Source of the DNA: Acetobacteraceae bacterium
GTDB lineage: Bacteria > Pseudomonadota > Alphaproteobacteria > Acetobacterales > Acetobacteraceae
Reading direction: 5' to 3'
DNA: 36,299 nt
Assembly (NCBI GenBank): GCA_027451405.1
Contig: DAIDJM010000056.1
Span: forward strand, 1 to 36,299
The notes under the pieces: generated by a model
Databases searched by the model: none
What the model saw: only the letters and a program-made list of their open reading frames with translations
Told to the model about the DNA's origin: nothing
Shown: positions 13,965 through 25,622 of the stretch, in pieces
How positions within the stretch are numbered: position 1 is the first letter of the stretch
Layout of the letters: each line of letters starts with the position of its first letter
Made by a program: the position numbers and the translations under genes

Positions 13965-14426
13965 ATGCGGGGTTTCCTCGGCACGCATCAGAACCGCATC
14001 GACGCCAAGGGACGCGTGTCCATTCCGGCGCCGTTCCGGGCGCGCCTGCGTGGCCCCGAGGGCGAGGGCGCCTGCAGCCTGGTGCTGCGTCCTTCGCACA
14101 AGCATCCCTGCATCGAGGGCTGGCCGGAATCGGAGTTCGAGCGGCTTGCCGAACCGCTCGACCGGCTGCAGAGGTTCAGCGAAGCGCATGAGGATCTCTC
14201 AACTTCACTCTATTCCGCAGCCCATCCTGTCGAATCGGATCGCGAAGGGCGCATCGTGCTGCCAGACTGGCTCGTTGAGCATGCGGGTCTGTCGGATACG
14301 GTAGTGTTCATGGGCCTCGGCGCGACCTTTCAGATCTGGGAACCCGCGGCGGCGCAGCGCCGCATCGCGGAAGCGCGCGACCGCGCGCGCACGCAGCACC
14401 TCACGCTGCCGGGGGCGGCGCCGTGA
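13965..14426 (+). CDS. mraZ: Transcriptional regulator MraZ
   Basis: Encodes 153 residues. The ATG at 13965 was chosen because it begins [20 protein letters not shown], the standard family start; GGGGAGG lies 14 bases upstream, slightly far. The frame is open further upstream but that covers the promoter and operator. Two SpoVT/AbrB-like halves each carry the D-x-x-G-R signature: [12 protein letters not shown] (about residue 14) and [12 protein letters not shown] (about 92), as in the ring-shaped DNA-binding MraZ. The C-terminus [17 protein letters not shown] is also typical. It is probably an autorepressor of the cell-wall and division operon, acting at the repeats at 13861-13894. Its TGA overlaps the GTG of rsmH. 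Confidence 0.95.
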   Translation: MRGFLGTHQNRIDAKGRVSIPAPFRARLRGPEGEGACSLVLRPSHKHPCIEGWPESEFERLAEPLDRLQRFSEAHEDLSTSLYSAAHPVESDREGRIVLPDWLVEHAGLSDTVVFMGLGATFQIWEPAAAQRRIAEARDRARTQHLTLPGAAP

Positions 14427-15373
14427 GCCACGTTCCGGTCATGCTCGCCGAAATGCTCGATTGCCTGCGCCCGGTCGAAGGCGGTCGTTATCTCGACGGC
14501 ACGTTCGGCGGCGGCGGCTACACGCGCGCCATTCTCGAGGCGGCGCCGCGCTGCACGGTCTGGGCGATCGACCGCGATCCGGCGGCGATCGCGCGCGGCG
14601 CGGCGCTCGCCGCGCAATTTCCCGGCCGGCTGCATCTGATCGAAAGCCGTTTCGGCGACATGCTCGCGCGGCTCGGCGAAGCCGGCATTTCGGCGCTCGA
14701 CGGGATCGTGCTCGATCTCGGCCTTTCCTCGTTCCAGATCGACGATCCGGCGCGCGGTTTTTCCTTCCGTGCCGATGGTCCGCTCGACATGCGCATGGGG
14801 GCCGCCACCCGGTCCGCCGCGGATCTCGTGGCCGAGCTGCCGGAAACGGAACTCGCCCGGATTCTTCACGAGTTCGGCGAAGAGCGGCAGGCCCGCCGCA
14901 TCGCCCGCGCGATCGTCGCCGCGCGCCGCGAGGCGCCGATCGCCACCACCGGACGGCTCGCCTCGGTGATCCGCGCGACGGTGCGCCGCGCGGCCGACGG
15001 CATCGATCCCGCCACCCGCTCCTTCCAGGCGCTGCGCATCGTCGTGAACGACGAGCTCGGCGAAATCGCGCGCGCGCTCGAATCCGCCGCCACCCTGCTG
15101 GCGCCCGGCGGAAGGTTCGTGGTCGTGAGTTTCCACTCGCTCGAGGACCGGCTGGTGAAACAGTTCTTCACCCGCGCATGCGGCCGTGCCGCGTTACCCT
15201 CGCGCCACGCGCCGGGGCCGCTCACGGCGCGGGCAGAGTCCGGTTACAGGCTGCTCACGCCGAAACCTCGCCTGCCCGGCGCTGCGGAGATCGCGCGCAA
15301 CCCGCGCGCGCGCAGCGCCCGGCTGCGCGCGCTGGAACGCAAAGGCACGCCGCCCGAAGGAGCGCGCCCATGA
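14423..15373 (+). CDS. rsmH: 16S rRNA (cytosine-1402-N4)-methyltransferase
   Basis: Encodes 316 residues, starting at a GTG that overlaps the mraZ stop (GTGA). Motifs follow the RsmH/MraW family in order: [10 protein letters not shown] at the start, the SAM-binding [15 protein letters not shown] (about 25-40), [16 protein letters not shown] (about 93-108), [11 protein letters not shown] (about 115), [13 protein letters not shown] (about 200) and [17 protein letters not shown] (about 232). It methylates C1402 of 16S rRNA in the 30S subunit with S-adenosylmethionine, tuning decoding. It is part of the dcw operon and its stop overlaps the ftsL start (ATGA). Confidence 0.96.
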   Translation: MSHVPVMLAEMLDCLRPVEGGRYLDGTFGGGGYTRAILEAAPRCTVWAIDRDPAAIARGAALAAQFPGRLHLIESRFGDMLARLGEAGISALDGIVLDLGLSSFQIDDPARGFSFRADGPLDMRMGAATRSAADLVAELPETELARILHEFGEERQARRIARAIVAARREAPIATTGRLASVIRATVRRAADGIDPATRSFQALRIVVNDELGEIARALESAATLLAPGGRFVVVSFHSLEDRLVKQFFTRACGRAALPSRHAPGPLTARAESGYRLLTPKPRLPGAAEIARNPRARSARLRALERKGTPPEGARP

Positions 15374-16161
15374 TCCGACCGCTGACGAGCCTCTGCCTGA
15401 TCGCCGCCTGTGGCTCCGGTCTTTATTTGTATGCCGAAAAGCATCGCGCCGAGCTGCTGGACCGCGACATCGCGCATGTGATCCGCGCCACCGAGGCCGC
15501 GCGCGAACGCACCGGCATGCTGCGCGCCGAATGGGCGCTGCTGAACGACCCCAGCCGGCTGCAGGCGCTCTCGGACCGTTTCCTGCACCTGCAGCCGATG
15601 GCGCCGAGCCAGTTCGTCCGCCTCGCCGATCTCGGCGCGCATCTGCCGCCGCCCGAGGCGCCGCCGCCCGCCGGCAGCACCGACGACGACGAGAGCGCGC
15701 CCGACATGGCCGCGGCGCCCACCGCGCCTGCGCCTGCGCCTCCGCCCCCGCCGCCGGCAGCGATCGCCGCCGATCCGGCGCCGCCCGCGCCCCGGACCGA
15801 GACCGCCCTCCGCCGCGAGGAACCGCCCCGCCCGAGCCGCGTGGCCGAGACAATCAGACCGTCCGCGCATCAGACCCGCCTCGCCGCGGCGCATGAAAGG
15901 CTGCGCGCGCACCATGTCGCGATGGCCGATTCCGGTCTCGCCCATGAAGGTCCGCTCGCGCGCGGCACGCCGCTGCCGCTCGCCGCCCCGCCGCCCCTGG
16001 GCGCGCCGCTCGTCACCGCCATGGCGCACCCGCTGCGCACGCCGGCGCCGCGCCGGGTCGTCGCCGCCGCGCCCGCCTATGCCGGAACCTATGTGCGGTC
16101 GGCGATCGGCGGCACGGGCACGCTGCCGCCCCCCGTGCCGCTCGCCCCCGGCGAGCCATGA
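15370..16161 (+). CDS. ftsL: Cell division protein FtsL with long proline-rich C-terminal extension
   Basis: Encodes 263 residues; the ATG overlaps the rsmH stop (ATGA). Residues 1-95 are a regular alphaproteobacterial FtsL: one membrane segment (about 4-22), then a coiled-coil-prone helix through [23 protein letters not shown], then [26 protein letters not shown]. FtsL normally ends near there (about 100-130 residues). Here about 165 further residues follow, rich in Pro and Ala ([20 protein letters not shown]) with Arg/His patches, presumably periplasmic and disordered. FtsL works with FtsB to activate FtsW-FtsI. Position between rsmH and ftsI is diagnostic. The extension is odd; frame continuity is supported by the 4-base overlap with ftsI at its end. 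Confidence 0.88.
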   Translation: MIRPLTSLCLIAACGSGLYLYAEKHRAELLDRDIAHVIRATEAARERTGMLRAEWALLNDPSRLQALSDRFLHLQPMAPSQFVRLADLGAHLPPPEAPPPAGSTDDDESAPDMAAAPTAPAPAPPPPPPAAIAADPAPPAPRTETALRREEPPRPSRVAETIRPSAHQTRLAAAHERLRAHHVAMADSGLAHEGPLARGTPLPLAAPPPLGAPLVTAMAHPLRTPAPRRVVAAAPAYAGTYVRSAIGGTGTLPPPVPLAPGEP

Positions 16162-18104
16162 CGCAGCGTCCGCCTTCCCGCCTGCGCGGCACGCCGGAGG
16201 CCGGCGCCATGCCGCGCATGGAAACCGTGCAGGTGACGGCCCCCGATCTCGCGCGCCGCGCCGCCCTCGAGCGCAGCGGCCAGCGTCTGCTCTTGGTGGC
16301 CGGCGGTTTCGCGCTGCTGTTCGGCGCCGTCGCGGCCAAGCTCACGGCCGCCACGATTTTGTTTCCTCTCGCCCCCAGCAAGGCGGAAACCGCGCCGCTG
16401 ATCCCGGCCGATCCTGGCCTCGCGACCCCCGATTCCTCGCCGACCATCGCCGACCTGCACCAGCCGCGCGCCACCATCACCGACCGCAACGGCCAGATCC
16501 TCGCGATCTCGCTGCCGATGGCCGCCCTCTACGCCAACCCGCGCGAAATGATCGACCCGGTCGACGCGGCGCGGCGCATCAAAGCGGTGCTGCCGCGGCT
16601 CGACGAGGCGCTCGCGATCGCGCGGCTGCAATCCGGCAAGCAGTTCGTCTATCTCGAACGCGAAATCACGCCGTCCGAGGAGCTCGCCATCAACGCGCTC
16701 GGCATCCCGGGCATCTATTTCGAACCCAGCGAGAAGCGCCGCTACCCGCTCGGCCGCGTCGCCGCCCAGACTCTCGGCGGCGTCGATGTCGACAGCCACG
16801 GGGTCGCCGGCGTCGAGCGCGAGTTCGACAAGCGGCTCGCCACCGACCCCCGGCCGCTGCGCCTCTCGATCGATGTGCGCGTGCAGGCGGTGATGCGCGA
16901 CGAGCTCGAGAAATCCAAGGAAGAGTTCAAGGCGATCGGCGCCTGCGGCATCGTCATGGACGTCAACACCGGCGAAGTGCTCGCCATGGTGAGCCTGCCG
17001 GATTACGACGCCAACCAGTTCGGCGAGACCCCGCCCGACGATCGTTTCAACCGCGCGATCACCGGCATGTACGAGCCGGGCAGCACCTTCAAGCTGCAGA
17101 CCGCGGCGATGGCGCTCGATTTCGGCACCGCCCACATCTGGGACGAGTTCGACGCCGCCCACAATATCCGCATCGGCCGCTTCACCATCACCGACTACAA
17201 GGGCAAGCACCGGATGCTCTATCTTCCGGAAGTGCTCGCCTATTCCTCCAATCTCGGCGCCGCGCACATCGCGCTCGGGGTCGGCGAGCAGAAGCAGCGG
17301 CTGTGGCTCGGGGCGATGGGCATGTTCAAGCCGATCCCGATCGAGCTGCCCGAAGCCGGCCGGCCGCTCTATCCGCCGGTGAGCAACTGGAAGGAAGCGG
17401 CGACGATGACGATCGGCTTCGGCCACGGCATCGCGATCTCGCCGCTGCACGTGGTGCGCGCCACCGCCGCGGTCGCCAATGGCGGCTACGTGATCCAGCC
17501 CACCATCCTCGCGCGCGATCCCGGCGATCCCATCCCCGAGCGCCGCATCATGACTCCCGCGACCTCCGACGTGATCCGCAAGCTGATGCGGCTCGTCGTC
17601 ACCGACGGCTACGGCAAGAAGGCCGACGTGGAAGGCTATTTCGTTGGCGGAAAGACCGGCACGGCCGAGAAGGTGGGCGCGCACGGCTATCGCAAGCACG
17701 CCAACGTCAGCGCCTTCATGAGCGTCTTTCCGATGAACGCCCCGCGCTACGCGGTCTATTTCATGCTCGACGATCCGCAGGGCAACAAGGAAACCGGCGG
17801 CTATTCGACCGCCGGCCAGGTGAGCGCGCCGGGCGCGGGCCGCGTGATCGCGCGCATCGCGCCGATGCTCGGCCTGTTCCCCGACACCGAGCACGAGGCG
17901 CAGATTCAGGCCCAGCTCGACATCCCGTTGGAGCCGGCCCGCGGCTCGGGTGAACCCACCGGCACCGGCTCGCCGCTGCTCGCCGCCGCCATGGCGGAGA
18001 CGGCGGCCGCGCCTGCCGCCCCGCCGCGCCATCCGCTCCAGGCCCTGCGCCACGAAGCCGCCCTCATCGTCTCCACGCGCCAGGCCGATGCCGCCACTCG
18101 CTGA
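16158..18104 (+). CDS. ftsI: Peptidoglycan D,D-transpeptidase FtsI (penicillin-binding protein 3)
   Basis: Encodes 648 residues, slightly longer than usual (about 570-650). A cytoplasmic tail of about 40 residues leads to a single membrane segment (about 42-66). The non-catalytic pedestal region follows (RATITDRNGQILAISLPM about 111). The transpeptidase domain carries the three active-site motifs: STFK with catalytic Ser309 (EPGSTFK), SSN (LAYSSNLG about 363) and KTG at about 499-501 (GGKTGTAEK). It cross-links septal peptidoglycan in the periplasm together with FtsW. The C-terminal 60 residues after the domain are Ala/Pro-rich. The ATG overlaps the ftsL stop (ATGA), and the end overlaps murE by 17 bases. 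Confidence 0.96.
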   Translation: MTQRPPSRLRGTPEAGAMPRMETVQVTAPDLARRAALERSGQRLLLVAGGFALLFGAVAAKLTAATILFPLAPSKAETAPLIPADPGLATPDSSPTIADLHQPRATITDRNGQILAISLPMAALYANPREMIDPVDAARRIKAVLPRLDEALAIARLQSGKQFVYLEREITPSEELAINALGIPGIYFEPSEKRRYPLGRVAAQTLGGVDVDSHGVAGVEREFDKRLATDPRPLRLSIDVRVQAVMRDELEKSKEEFKAIGACGIVMDVNTGEVLAMVSLPDYDANQFGETPPDDRFNRAITGMYEPGSTFKLQTAAMALDFGTAHIWDEFDAAHNIRIGRFTITDYKGKHRMLYLPEVLAYSSNLGAAHIALGVGEQKQRLWLGAMGMFKPIPIELPEAGRPLYPPVSNWKEAATMTIGFGHGIAISPLHVVRATAAVANGGYVIQPTILARDPGDPIPERRIMTPATSDVIRKLMRLVVTDGYGKKADVEGYFVGGKTGTAEKVGAHGYRKHANVSAFMSVFPMNAPRYAVYFMLDDPQGNKETGGYSTAGQVSAPGAGRVIARIAPMLGLFPDTEHEAQIQAQLDIPLEPARGSGEPTGTGSPLLAAAMAETAAAPAAPPRHPLQALRHEAALIVSTRQADAATR

Positions 18105-19541
18105 AATGATGCAGGCAGCCGGCCTGCACGGCGTGCGGCTGCCGCCCGTTTCGATTTCGGGACTGACCGCCGACAGCCGGAACGTGGCCGAAGGGTATCT
18201 GTTCGCCGCGCTCCCCGGGCTGCGCGCCGACGGCCGCGCCTATATCGGCGAGGCGGTGGCGCGGGGTGCCGCGGCGATCCTCGCCCCGCCCGGCACCGAC
18301 TGGCCGCCGGGCATTCCGCCCCGCCCCATGATCCTCGATCCCGAGCCGCGCCGCGCGCTCGCCAAGCTCGCCGCCGTGCTGGCAGGTGCGCAACCGGAAC
18401 GAATGGTCGCGGTCACCGGCACCAACGGCAAGACGAGCACGGTGGATTTCGTCCGCCAGCTCTGGACGCTCGCGGGACACAAGGCGGCCAGTCTCGGCAC
18501 GCTCGGGCTGGTGGCACCCGGCGAAGCCTCGGGCCCGGGCCTGACCACGCCCGATCCGGTGGCGCTCGCCGGCACGCTCGCGCAGCTGGCGCGGCGGGGG
18601 ATCCAGCATGCCGCGATGGAAGCCTCGAGCCACGGTCTCGATCAGTTCCGGCTCGACGGCGTGCGGCTGCGGGCCGCGGGATTTTCCAATCTCACCCGCG
18701 ACCATCTCGATTATCACGGATCGATCGCGGCCTACCGTAACGCGAAGCTGCGGCTTTTCGACGCGCTGCTCCCCGAGGGCGCGGTCGCCGCGGCGAATGC
18801 CGACATGGAGGCCGAGACGCTCGCGGCGATCCGCGCGATCGCCACGCGCCGCCGCCTCGATCTCCGTCTGGTCGGCGAGGAAGGCACCTGGCTCCGCCTC
18901 CTGCGGGCCGACCCGCTGCCCGAGGGGCAGCGTCTGCAGGTGATGAAAAACGGCGCCCGTCACGACATCCTGCTGCCGCTCCCGGGACGGTTTCAGGCTG
19001 ACAACGTTCTGCTGGCGGCGACCCTGGCCGAGGCCACGGGCGTCGCGGACGCGCTCGGAAAACTCGGCGACCTCCAGGGCGTGCGCGGCCGCATGGAGCG
19101 CGCGGTGCGGCTGGCGAACGGGGCGGCGGCCTATGTCGATTACGCGCACACGCCCGATGCGCTCGCGCGGCTGCTCGCCTCGCTCCGGCCGCACGCGGCG
19201 GGCCGGCTGATCTGCGTGTTCGGCGCGGGCGGGGACCGCGACGGCGGCAAGCGCGGCCCGATGGGTGCGGCGGTCGCCGCGGGCGCCGATCTGGCGATCG
19301 TGACCGACGACAATCCGCGCGGCGAAAACCCGGCCGCGATCCGCGCCGCCATCCTGGCCGCCTGCCCGGGCGCGCGGGAAATCGGCGATCGGCGCGCCGC
19401 GATCGCCGCCGGGCTCGAGGCGCTCGGCCCCGGCGACGTGCTCGTCGTCGCCGGCAAGGGCCACGAGACCGGCCAGACCATCGCCGGCGAGACGCTGCCG
19501 TTCGACGATGCCGCCGTGCTGCGCGACCTGGCCGGCCAGGC

Positions 19542-19545
<4 letters not shown>
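18088..19545 (+). CDS. murE: UDP-N-acetylmuramoyl-L-alanyl-D-glutamate--2,6-diaminopimelate ligase
   Basis: Encodes 485 residues from ATG 18088, overlapping ftsI by 17 bases; ATG 18106, just after the ftsI stop, is an alternative that would remove six residues. Neither has a clear ribosome binding site. Mur ligase motifs: GLTADSRNVAEGYLFAALPG in the N-terminal domain, the P-loop VTGTNGKTSTVDF (about 111), EASSHGLDQ (about 174), the DHLDYHG motif, and in the C-terminal domain the DNPR motif (TDDNPRGENP, about 410). DNPR is the mark of meso-diaminopimelate-adding MurE rather than lysine-adding forms, fitting a Gram-negative. It acts in the cytoplasm with ATP. The TGA overlaps the murF GTG. Confidence 0.96.
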
Positions 19546-20899
<1,354 letters not shown>

Positions 20900-20900
<1 letters not shown>

Positions 20901-21988
20901 TGCTGTTCGACCTGACCCACGGGCTCGCGGAGAAATTCGCCCTCTTCAACCTGTTCCGCTACCTCACCTTTCGTTCCGGTGCCGCCTGCATCACCGCGCT
21001 CGTGCTGAGCTTCTGGCTCGGGCCCCGCGTGATCCGCTGGCTGAAATCGGTGCAGCGCGGCGGCCAGCCGATCCGCGAGGACGGGCCGGAACGCCACCTG
21101 ATCGAAAAGAAAGGCACGCCCACCATGGGCGGCGTGCTGATCCTGGCCGCGTTGTCGATCTCCACGCTGCTATGGGCCGATCTTTCCAACGGCTATGTCT
21201 GGGCCGTGCTGTTCTGCACGCTCGGCTACGGCGCGGTCGGCTTCGCCGACGATTATCTGAAATTGTCCCGGCGCAACACCAAAGGCGTCTCGGCGCGCGG
21301 CAAGCTCGTGGTGCAGATCGCGATCGGTCTGATCGCCGCAATCTGGATCGCGCACCTGCTGCCGCCGCCGCTCGACGACACGCTCGCCGTGCCGATCTTC
21401 AAAGGCGTGCTGCTGCCGCTCGGGCTTTTCTTTCCGTTCTTCGCGCTGCTGGTCATGCTGGGCAGCAGCAACGCGGTCAATCTGACCGACGGTCTCGACG
21501 GTCTCGCCACCGTGCCGACCATCATCGTCGCCAGCGTCTTCGCGCTGATCGCCTATCTCGTCGGCAACCGCGTGTTCGCCGACTACCTGCAGCTCAACCA
21601 CGTGCCCGGCGTCGGCGAACTCGCGATTTTCTGCGCGGCGCTGATCGGCGCCGGCATGGGCTTTCTCTGGTTCAACGCGCCGCCCGCCGCGGTCTTCATG
21701 GGCGATACCGGCAGCCTGGCCCTCGGCGGCGCGCTCGGCGCGGTCGCGGTCGCGGTCAAGCACGAGATCGTGCTGCTCATCACCGGCGGCCTGTTCGTGG
21801 TCGAAACCATCAGCGTGATCGTCCAGGTCTTCTGGTACAAGCGGACCGGACGGCGGGTCTTCCTGATGGCGCCGCTGCACCATCATTTCGAGAAGAAAGG
21901 CTGGGCGGAGCCGACCATCGTGATCCGTTTCTGGATCATCTCGATGATCCTGGCCATCTGCGGCCTGGCCACGCTGAAAATCCGATGA
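20900..21988 (+). CDS. mraY: Phospho-N-acetylmuramoyl-pentapeptide-transferase
   Basis: Encodes 362 residues, about ten membrane helices. The ATG at 20900 shares its A with the murF stop (TGATG). Family motifs: [13 protein letters not shown] (about 70), the Asp pair [15 protein letters not shown] (about 115), [16 protein letters not shown] (about 190), [15 protein letters not shown] (about 265) and the [11 protein letters not shown] loop (about 325), which completes the active site. It transfers phospho-MurNAc-pentapeptide to undecaprenyl phosphate, making lipid I at the inner membrane. The stop overlaps murD (ATGA). Confidence 0.97.
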
Positions 21989-23358
21989 TCGGGTTTCCGC
22001 GCAACCTGTTCGAGGGCCGCCGCTACGCCGTCGTCGGCCTCGGCCGGGCCGGCATCGCGGCGCTGCGCGCACTCTCGGCGATGGGCGCCATCGTCACCGG
22101 CTGGGACGATGCCGCCTTCGCGCGCGACGCCATGCTGCGCGAAGGCTTTTCCATCCAGGACCCCACCCCCGACCTCACCGAACTCGACGCGCTGGTGCTC
22201 GCCCCCGGCATTCCGCACCGCCTGCCGGCGCCGCACCGCATCGCCGCCGCCGCACTCGAGGTCGGCTGCCCGATCCTGACGGATGCGGAACTGCTCTACC
22301 AGGCCGTGCGCCGCGCCGGCAGCCGCGCGCGCTTCGCGGGCATCACCGGCACCAACGGCAAATCCACCACCACCGCCTTGCTCGCGCACATCCTGGCCGA
22401 AGCCGGCATCCCGCACGCGGCCGGCGCCAATCTCGGCCCCGCCGCGCTCAGCCTGCGGCGGCTGCCGGACGACGGCATCTACGTCCTGGAAATGTCGAGC
22501 TACATGCTCGAACGTCTGGCCACGCTGCGGTTCGATGCGGCCTGCATGCTGAACCTCTCGACCGATCATCTCGACCGGCACGGCGACATGGCGGGCTACG
22601 CCGCCGCGAAACGGGAGATCTTCGCGCGCCAGCGCGACACGGATGTCGCCTATATCGGCATCGACGATCCCTGGAGCCGCGAGATGGCGGCCTCGCTGCC
22701 GCGCGCCCGCACGCTCTCCGCGCTCGGCCCCGCCGACATCTGGGTCGAGCACGGCATGCTGCGCGACCGCACCGGCGCGATCGCCGATCTCGCCCGCGCC
22801 CGGGCGCTGCCCGGCGCCCACAATGCGCAGAACGCCGCCGCCGCCGCCGCCCTGGCCCTCTGCCTCGGCGCGCCGCGCGAGCGCGTCGCCCATGCGCTCT
22901 CGACCTTTCCCGGCCTCGCCCACCGTCAGGAACTCGTGGGCGAGCAGGACGGCGTCCGTTTCGTCAACGACAGCAAAGGCACCAATGCCGATGCCGCCGC
23001 CCGCGCGCTCGCCTGCTACGACCGGCTCGTCTGGATCGCCGGCGGCATCGGCAAGGAAGGCGGCATCGCGCCGCTCGCGCCCTATTTCCCGCGCATCGCG
23101 CGCGCGCTGCTGATCGGCCGCGACGCCCCCGCCTTCGCCGCGACGCTGCGGGAAGCCGGCGTGCCGCACGACATCGCCGGCACGCTCGACGATGCCGTGC
23201 CGGCGGCATTCCGTGCCGCACGCGAAACAGATACCCCGGTCGTGCTGCTCTCGCCCGCGGCGGCGAGCTTCGATCAGTTCACCGGGTTCGAGGCGCGCGG
23301 CGAGCGCTTCCGCACGCTCGTCGCCGAACTCCAGGCCACGAGCGAGGGAGTGCGCTGA
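21985..23358 (+). CDS. murD: UDP-N-acetylmuramoylalanine--D-glutamate ligase
   Basis: Encodes 457 residues; the ATG overlaps the mraY stop. The N-terminal Rossmann-like domain has [17 protein letters not shown]. The P-loop is [19 protein letters not shown] (about 116). [16 protein letters not shown] and [20 protein letters not shown] follow in the central domain, and [17 protein letters not shown] and [11 protein letters not shown] in the C-terminal domain. It adds D-glutamate to UDP-MurNAc-L-Ala in the cytoplasm. Order mraY-murD-ftsW is the standard dcw arrangement. The stop shares one base with the ftsW ATG (TGATG). Confidence 0.97.
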   Translation: MIGFPRNLFEGRRYAVVGLGRAGIAALRALSAMGAIVTGWDDAAFARDAMLREGFSIQDPTPDLTELDALVLAPGIPHRLPAPHRIAAAALEVGCPILTDAELLYQAVRRAGSRARFAGITGTNGKSTTTALLAHILAEAGIPHAAGANLGPAALSLRRLPDDGIYVLEMSSYMLERLATLRFDAACMLNLSTDHLDRHGDMAGYAAAKREIFARQRDTDVAYIGIDDPWSREMAASLPRARTLSALGPADIWVEHGMLRDRTGAIADLARARALPGAHNAQNAAAAAALALCLGAPRERVAHALSTFPGLAHRQELVGEQDGVRFVNDSKGTNADAAARALACYDRLVWIAGGIGKEGGIAPLAPYFPRIARALLIGRDAPAFAATLREAGVPHDIAGTLDDAVPAAFRAARETDTPVVLLSPAAASFDQFTGFEARGERFRTLVAELQATSEGVR

Positions 23359-24488
23359 TGCCGGTGCTGTCCCGTTCCGATCCGTCCGTGCTCGGCCGCT
23401 GGTGGTGGACCGTCGATCGCTGGACGCTGTTCAGCGTCGTGGCGCTGATCGGCTTCGGCTACATCCTCGTGCTGGCCGCCAGCCCCGCCGTCGCCGAGCG
23501 CATCCACCAGTCGCGCGACATCTTCATCCTCAAACAGGTCGTGTTCCTGGCGATCTCCGGCGCGCTGATGGTCGGCGTCTCGCTGCTCTCGCCGCGCAAC
23601 ATCCGGCGCCTCGCGCTGGCCGGCTGCGCGCTCGCGCTCGTGCTGACCGCGCTGACACTCGTGCACGGCGTCGAAATCAAGGGCGCGCGGCGCTGGATCG
23701 CGCTGCCCGGCCTCTCGCTGCAACCGAGCGAGTTCCTCAAGCCCTGCTTCGCGGTGGTCAGCGCCTGGCTGCTCACCGAGGCCGGCGGCAAATCCGGTCT
23801 CGCGCGGGTGCGCGGCACGGTGGCCGCCTTCGTGATCTTCGCGATGATCTTGGCGCTGCTGCAATCGCAGCCCGATATCGGCATGCTCACCGTGATCACC
23901 ACGGTGTTCTTCGCCCAGCTCTTCGTGCAGGGCATGAATCTCGCCTTCGCGGGCATGGGTGTGGCCGGCATGATCGGCGCCGCGATCGGCGCCTACGCCA
24001 TCTTCCCGCATGTGCGTAGCCGCGTGACCCGCTTCCTGCATCCCGGCCAGGGCGATCATTACCAGGTCGATACAGCCCTGCAGGCCTTCGCCAATGGCGG
24101 GCTGCTCGGCCGCGGCCCGGGCGAAGGCCGCGTGAAGGATCTTCTGCCGGACGCGCACGCCGATTTCGTGTTCGCCGTCGCGGGCGAGGAATTCGGGCTG
24201 CTCGTCTGCCTGCTGATTCTCGGCGTGTTCGGTTTCATCGTGCTGCGCGGTCTGCTAAGGCTGATTCAGGAAACCGACGAATTCGTCATCCTCGCCGCGT
24301 CCGGTCTGCTCACCGGCTTCGGCCTGCAAGCCTTCGTGAACATGGCCTCCTCGCTGCATCTCATCCCGACGAAAGGCATGACGCTGCCCTTCATTTCCTA
24401 TGGCGGCAGCTCGGCCCTTTCGGTCGCCCTCGGTCTCGGCATGCTGCTCGCGCTGACCCGCCGCCGCACACATGGAGACCCATCATGA
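23358..24488 (+). CDS. ftsW: Septal peptidoglycan polymerase FtsW (SEDS family)
   Basis: Encodes 376 residues with about ten membrane helices. SEDS motifs: KGARRWIALPGLSLQPSEFLK (about 112), QSQPDIGMLTVI (about 171), the long periplasmic loop with NGGLLGRGPGEGRVKDLLPDAHADFVFAVAGEEFGL (about 248-283, containing the catalytic Asp region), and IPTKGMTLPFISYGGSSALS near the C-terminus. It polymerises lipid II into glycan strands at the septum in partnership with FtsI. Its TGA at 24486-24488 overlaps an ATG at 24485 that opens the first of two mini-ORFs preceding murG. Confidence 0.96.
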   Translation: MPVLSRSDPSVLGRWWWTVDRWTLFSVVALIGFGYILVLAASPAVAERIHQSRDIFILKQVVFLAISGALMVGVSLLSPRNIRRLALAGCALALVLTALTLVHGVEIKGARRWIALPGLSLQPSEFLKPCFAVVSAWLLTEAGGKSGLARVRGTVAAFVIFAMILALLQSQPDIGMLTVITTVFFAQLFVQGMNLAFAGMGVAGMIGAAIGAYAIFPHVRSRVTRFLHPGQGDHYQVDTALQAFANGGLLGRGPGEGRVKDLLPDAHADFVFAVAGEEFGLLVCLLILGVFGFIVLRGLLRLIQETDEFVILAASGLLTGFGLQAFVNMASSLHLIPTKGMTLPFISYGGSSALSVALGLGMLLALTRRRTHGDPS

Positions 24489-24522
24489 GAGGCCAACCAT
24501 GAGAGGCCAACCATGAGAGGCC
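24485..24522 (+). repeat. Triplicated start-codon repeat between ftsW and murG (two 5-codon mini-ORFs)
   Basis: The 14-base unit ATGAGAGGCCAACC stands at 24485 and 24499, and a third partial copy (ATGAGAGGCC) at 24513 is the murG start. The first two ATGs are in different frames from murG, and each opens a mini-ORF MRGQP-stop. Each TGA overlaps the next ATG (ATGA), so termination of ftsW, mini-ORF 1 and mini-ORF 2 is chained to initiation of murG. GGAG (24474-24477) serves the first ATG. Each unit also carries AGAGG 6 bases before the next ATG. Confidence 0.8.
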
Positions 24523-25622
24523 CTGGCGTGCGCGCGATCGCGATCGCCGCCGGCGGCACCGGCGGGCATCTCTTTCCGGCCGAAGCGCTCGCCGCCGTGC
24601 TGATCGCGCGCGGCCACCGCGTCGTGCTCTTCACCGACGCGCGCGCGAGCGCGAACGGCAGCGCGGTGTTCGAGGGTCTCGAACAGCATGTGATCCGCGG
24701 CGCCGGCATCGCCGGCCGTGGCGCGCGCCGCGGCATCGCCGCCGCCGCGTCGCTCGCGCGCGGCACGGCGCAGGCGCGGCGCATCCTCGCCCGCTCCGAA
24801 TTCGGCTGCGTGGTGGGGTTCGGCGGCTATCCCTCGGTGCCGCCGGTGCTGGCGGCGCGATCGATCCCCCGCCGGCCGGCCATTCTGCTCCAGGAACAGA
24901 ATGCCGTGCTCGGCCGCGCCAACCGCGTACTCGCGCGCCTCGCCGACCGGCTGGCGCTCGGATTCGCCGATACGGCGCGCGTGCCGGCGCGCACCGCCAC
25001 GACCCTCACCGGCAATCCGGTGCGCCCGGCGATCCGCGCGCTCGCCGGCCGCGCCTATGTCCCGCCTTCCGACACGATCCATCTGCTCGTGCTCGGCGGC
25101 TCGCTCGGCGCCCGCATCTTCAGCGACATCGTGCCGCCGGCGATCGCGGCGCTGCCCGAGACCCTGCGCGCCCGCCTGCGGATCACGCAACAATGCCGCG
25201 CCGAGGATCTGCCCGCGGTCCGCGACGCCTACGCCGCGATCGGCCTGGCGCCGGAACTCGCCCCCTTCTTCCCCGACATCGCGCCCCGTCTGGCGCAGGC
25301 GCATCTGCTGATCGCGCGCGCCGGCGCCTCCACCTGCGCCGAAATCGCGGCGATCGGCATCCCCTCGCTGCTGGTCCCGCTGCCCGGCGCGATCGACGAT
25401 CATCAGGCCGCCAATGCCGAAGCGCTGCGCGCGGGCGGCGCCGCCACGGTCATGAAACAAACCCATTTCACCCCGGCCGCGCTGACGGCCTGCCTGACCG
25501 GCCTGCTCTCCGAGCCCGCCCGCCTCGCGGTCATGGCCGAGGCCGCGCTCCGGCAAGGGCGTCCCGACGCGTCGGAGATCCTGGCCGACCTGGTCGAACA
25601 ACAGATGGAGCGCGTGCGATGA
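24513..25622 (+). CDS. murG: UDP-N-acetylglucosamine--lipid I N-acetylglucosaminyltransferase
   Basis: Encodes 369 residues from the third ATG of the 14-base repeat; the two earlier ATGs are out of frame. GT-B fold motifs: the N-terminal [16 protein letters not shown] loop (about 11-25), [17 protein letters not shown] (about 100), [30 protein letters not shown] (about 190), [34 protein letters not shown] (about 268-302, UDP-GlcNAc-binding and membrane-associated). It converts lipid I to lipid II on the cytoplasmic face of the inner membrane. The stop overlaps murC (ATGA). Confidence 0.96.
   Translation: MRGPGVRAIAIAAGGTGGHLFPAEALAAVLIARGHRVVLFTDARASANGSAVFEGLEQHVIRGAGIAGRGARRGIAAAASLARGTAQARRILARSEFGCVVGFGGYPSVPPVLAARSIPRRPAILLQEQNAVLGRANRVLARLADRLALGFADTARVPARTATTLTGNPVRPAIRALAGRAYVPPSDTIHLLVLGGSLGARIFSDIVPPAIAALPETLRARLRITQQCRAEDLPAVRDAYAAIGLAPELAPFFPDIAPRLAQAHLLIARAGASTCAEIAAIGIPSLLVPLPGAIDDHQAANAEALRAGGAATVMKQTHFTPAALTACLTGLLSEPARLAVMAEAALRQGRPDASEILADLVEQQMERVR

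Noticed and set aside
24485-24512. A CRISPR-like or phase-variable repeat tract
   Set aside because: There are only two full copies and one partial copy, without spacers. Copy change would not shift the murG frame because each mini-ORF stops at the next start, so on/off phase variation is not expected.
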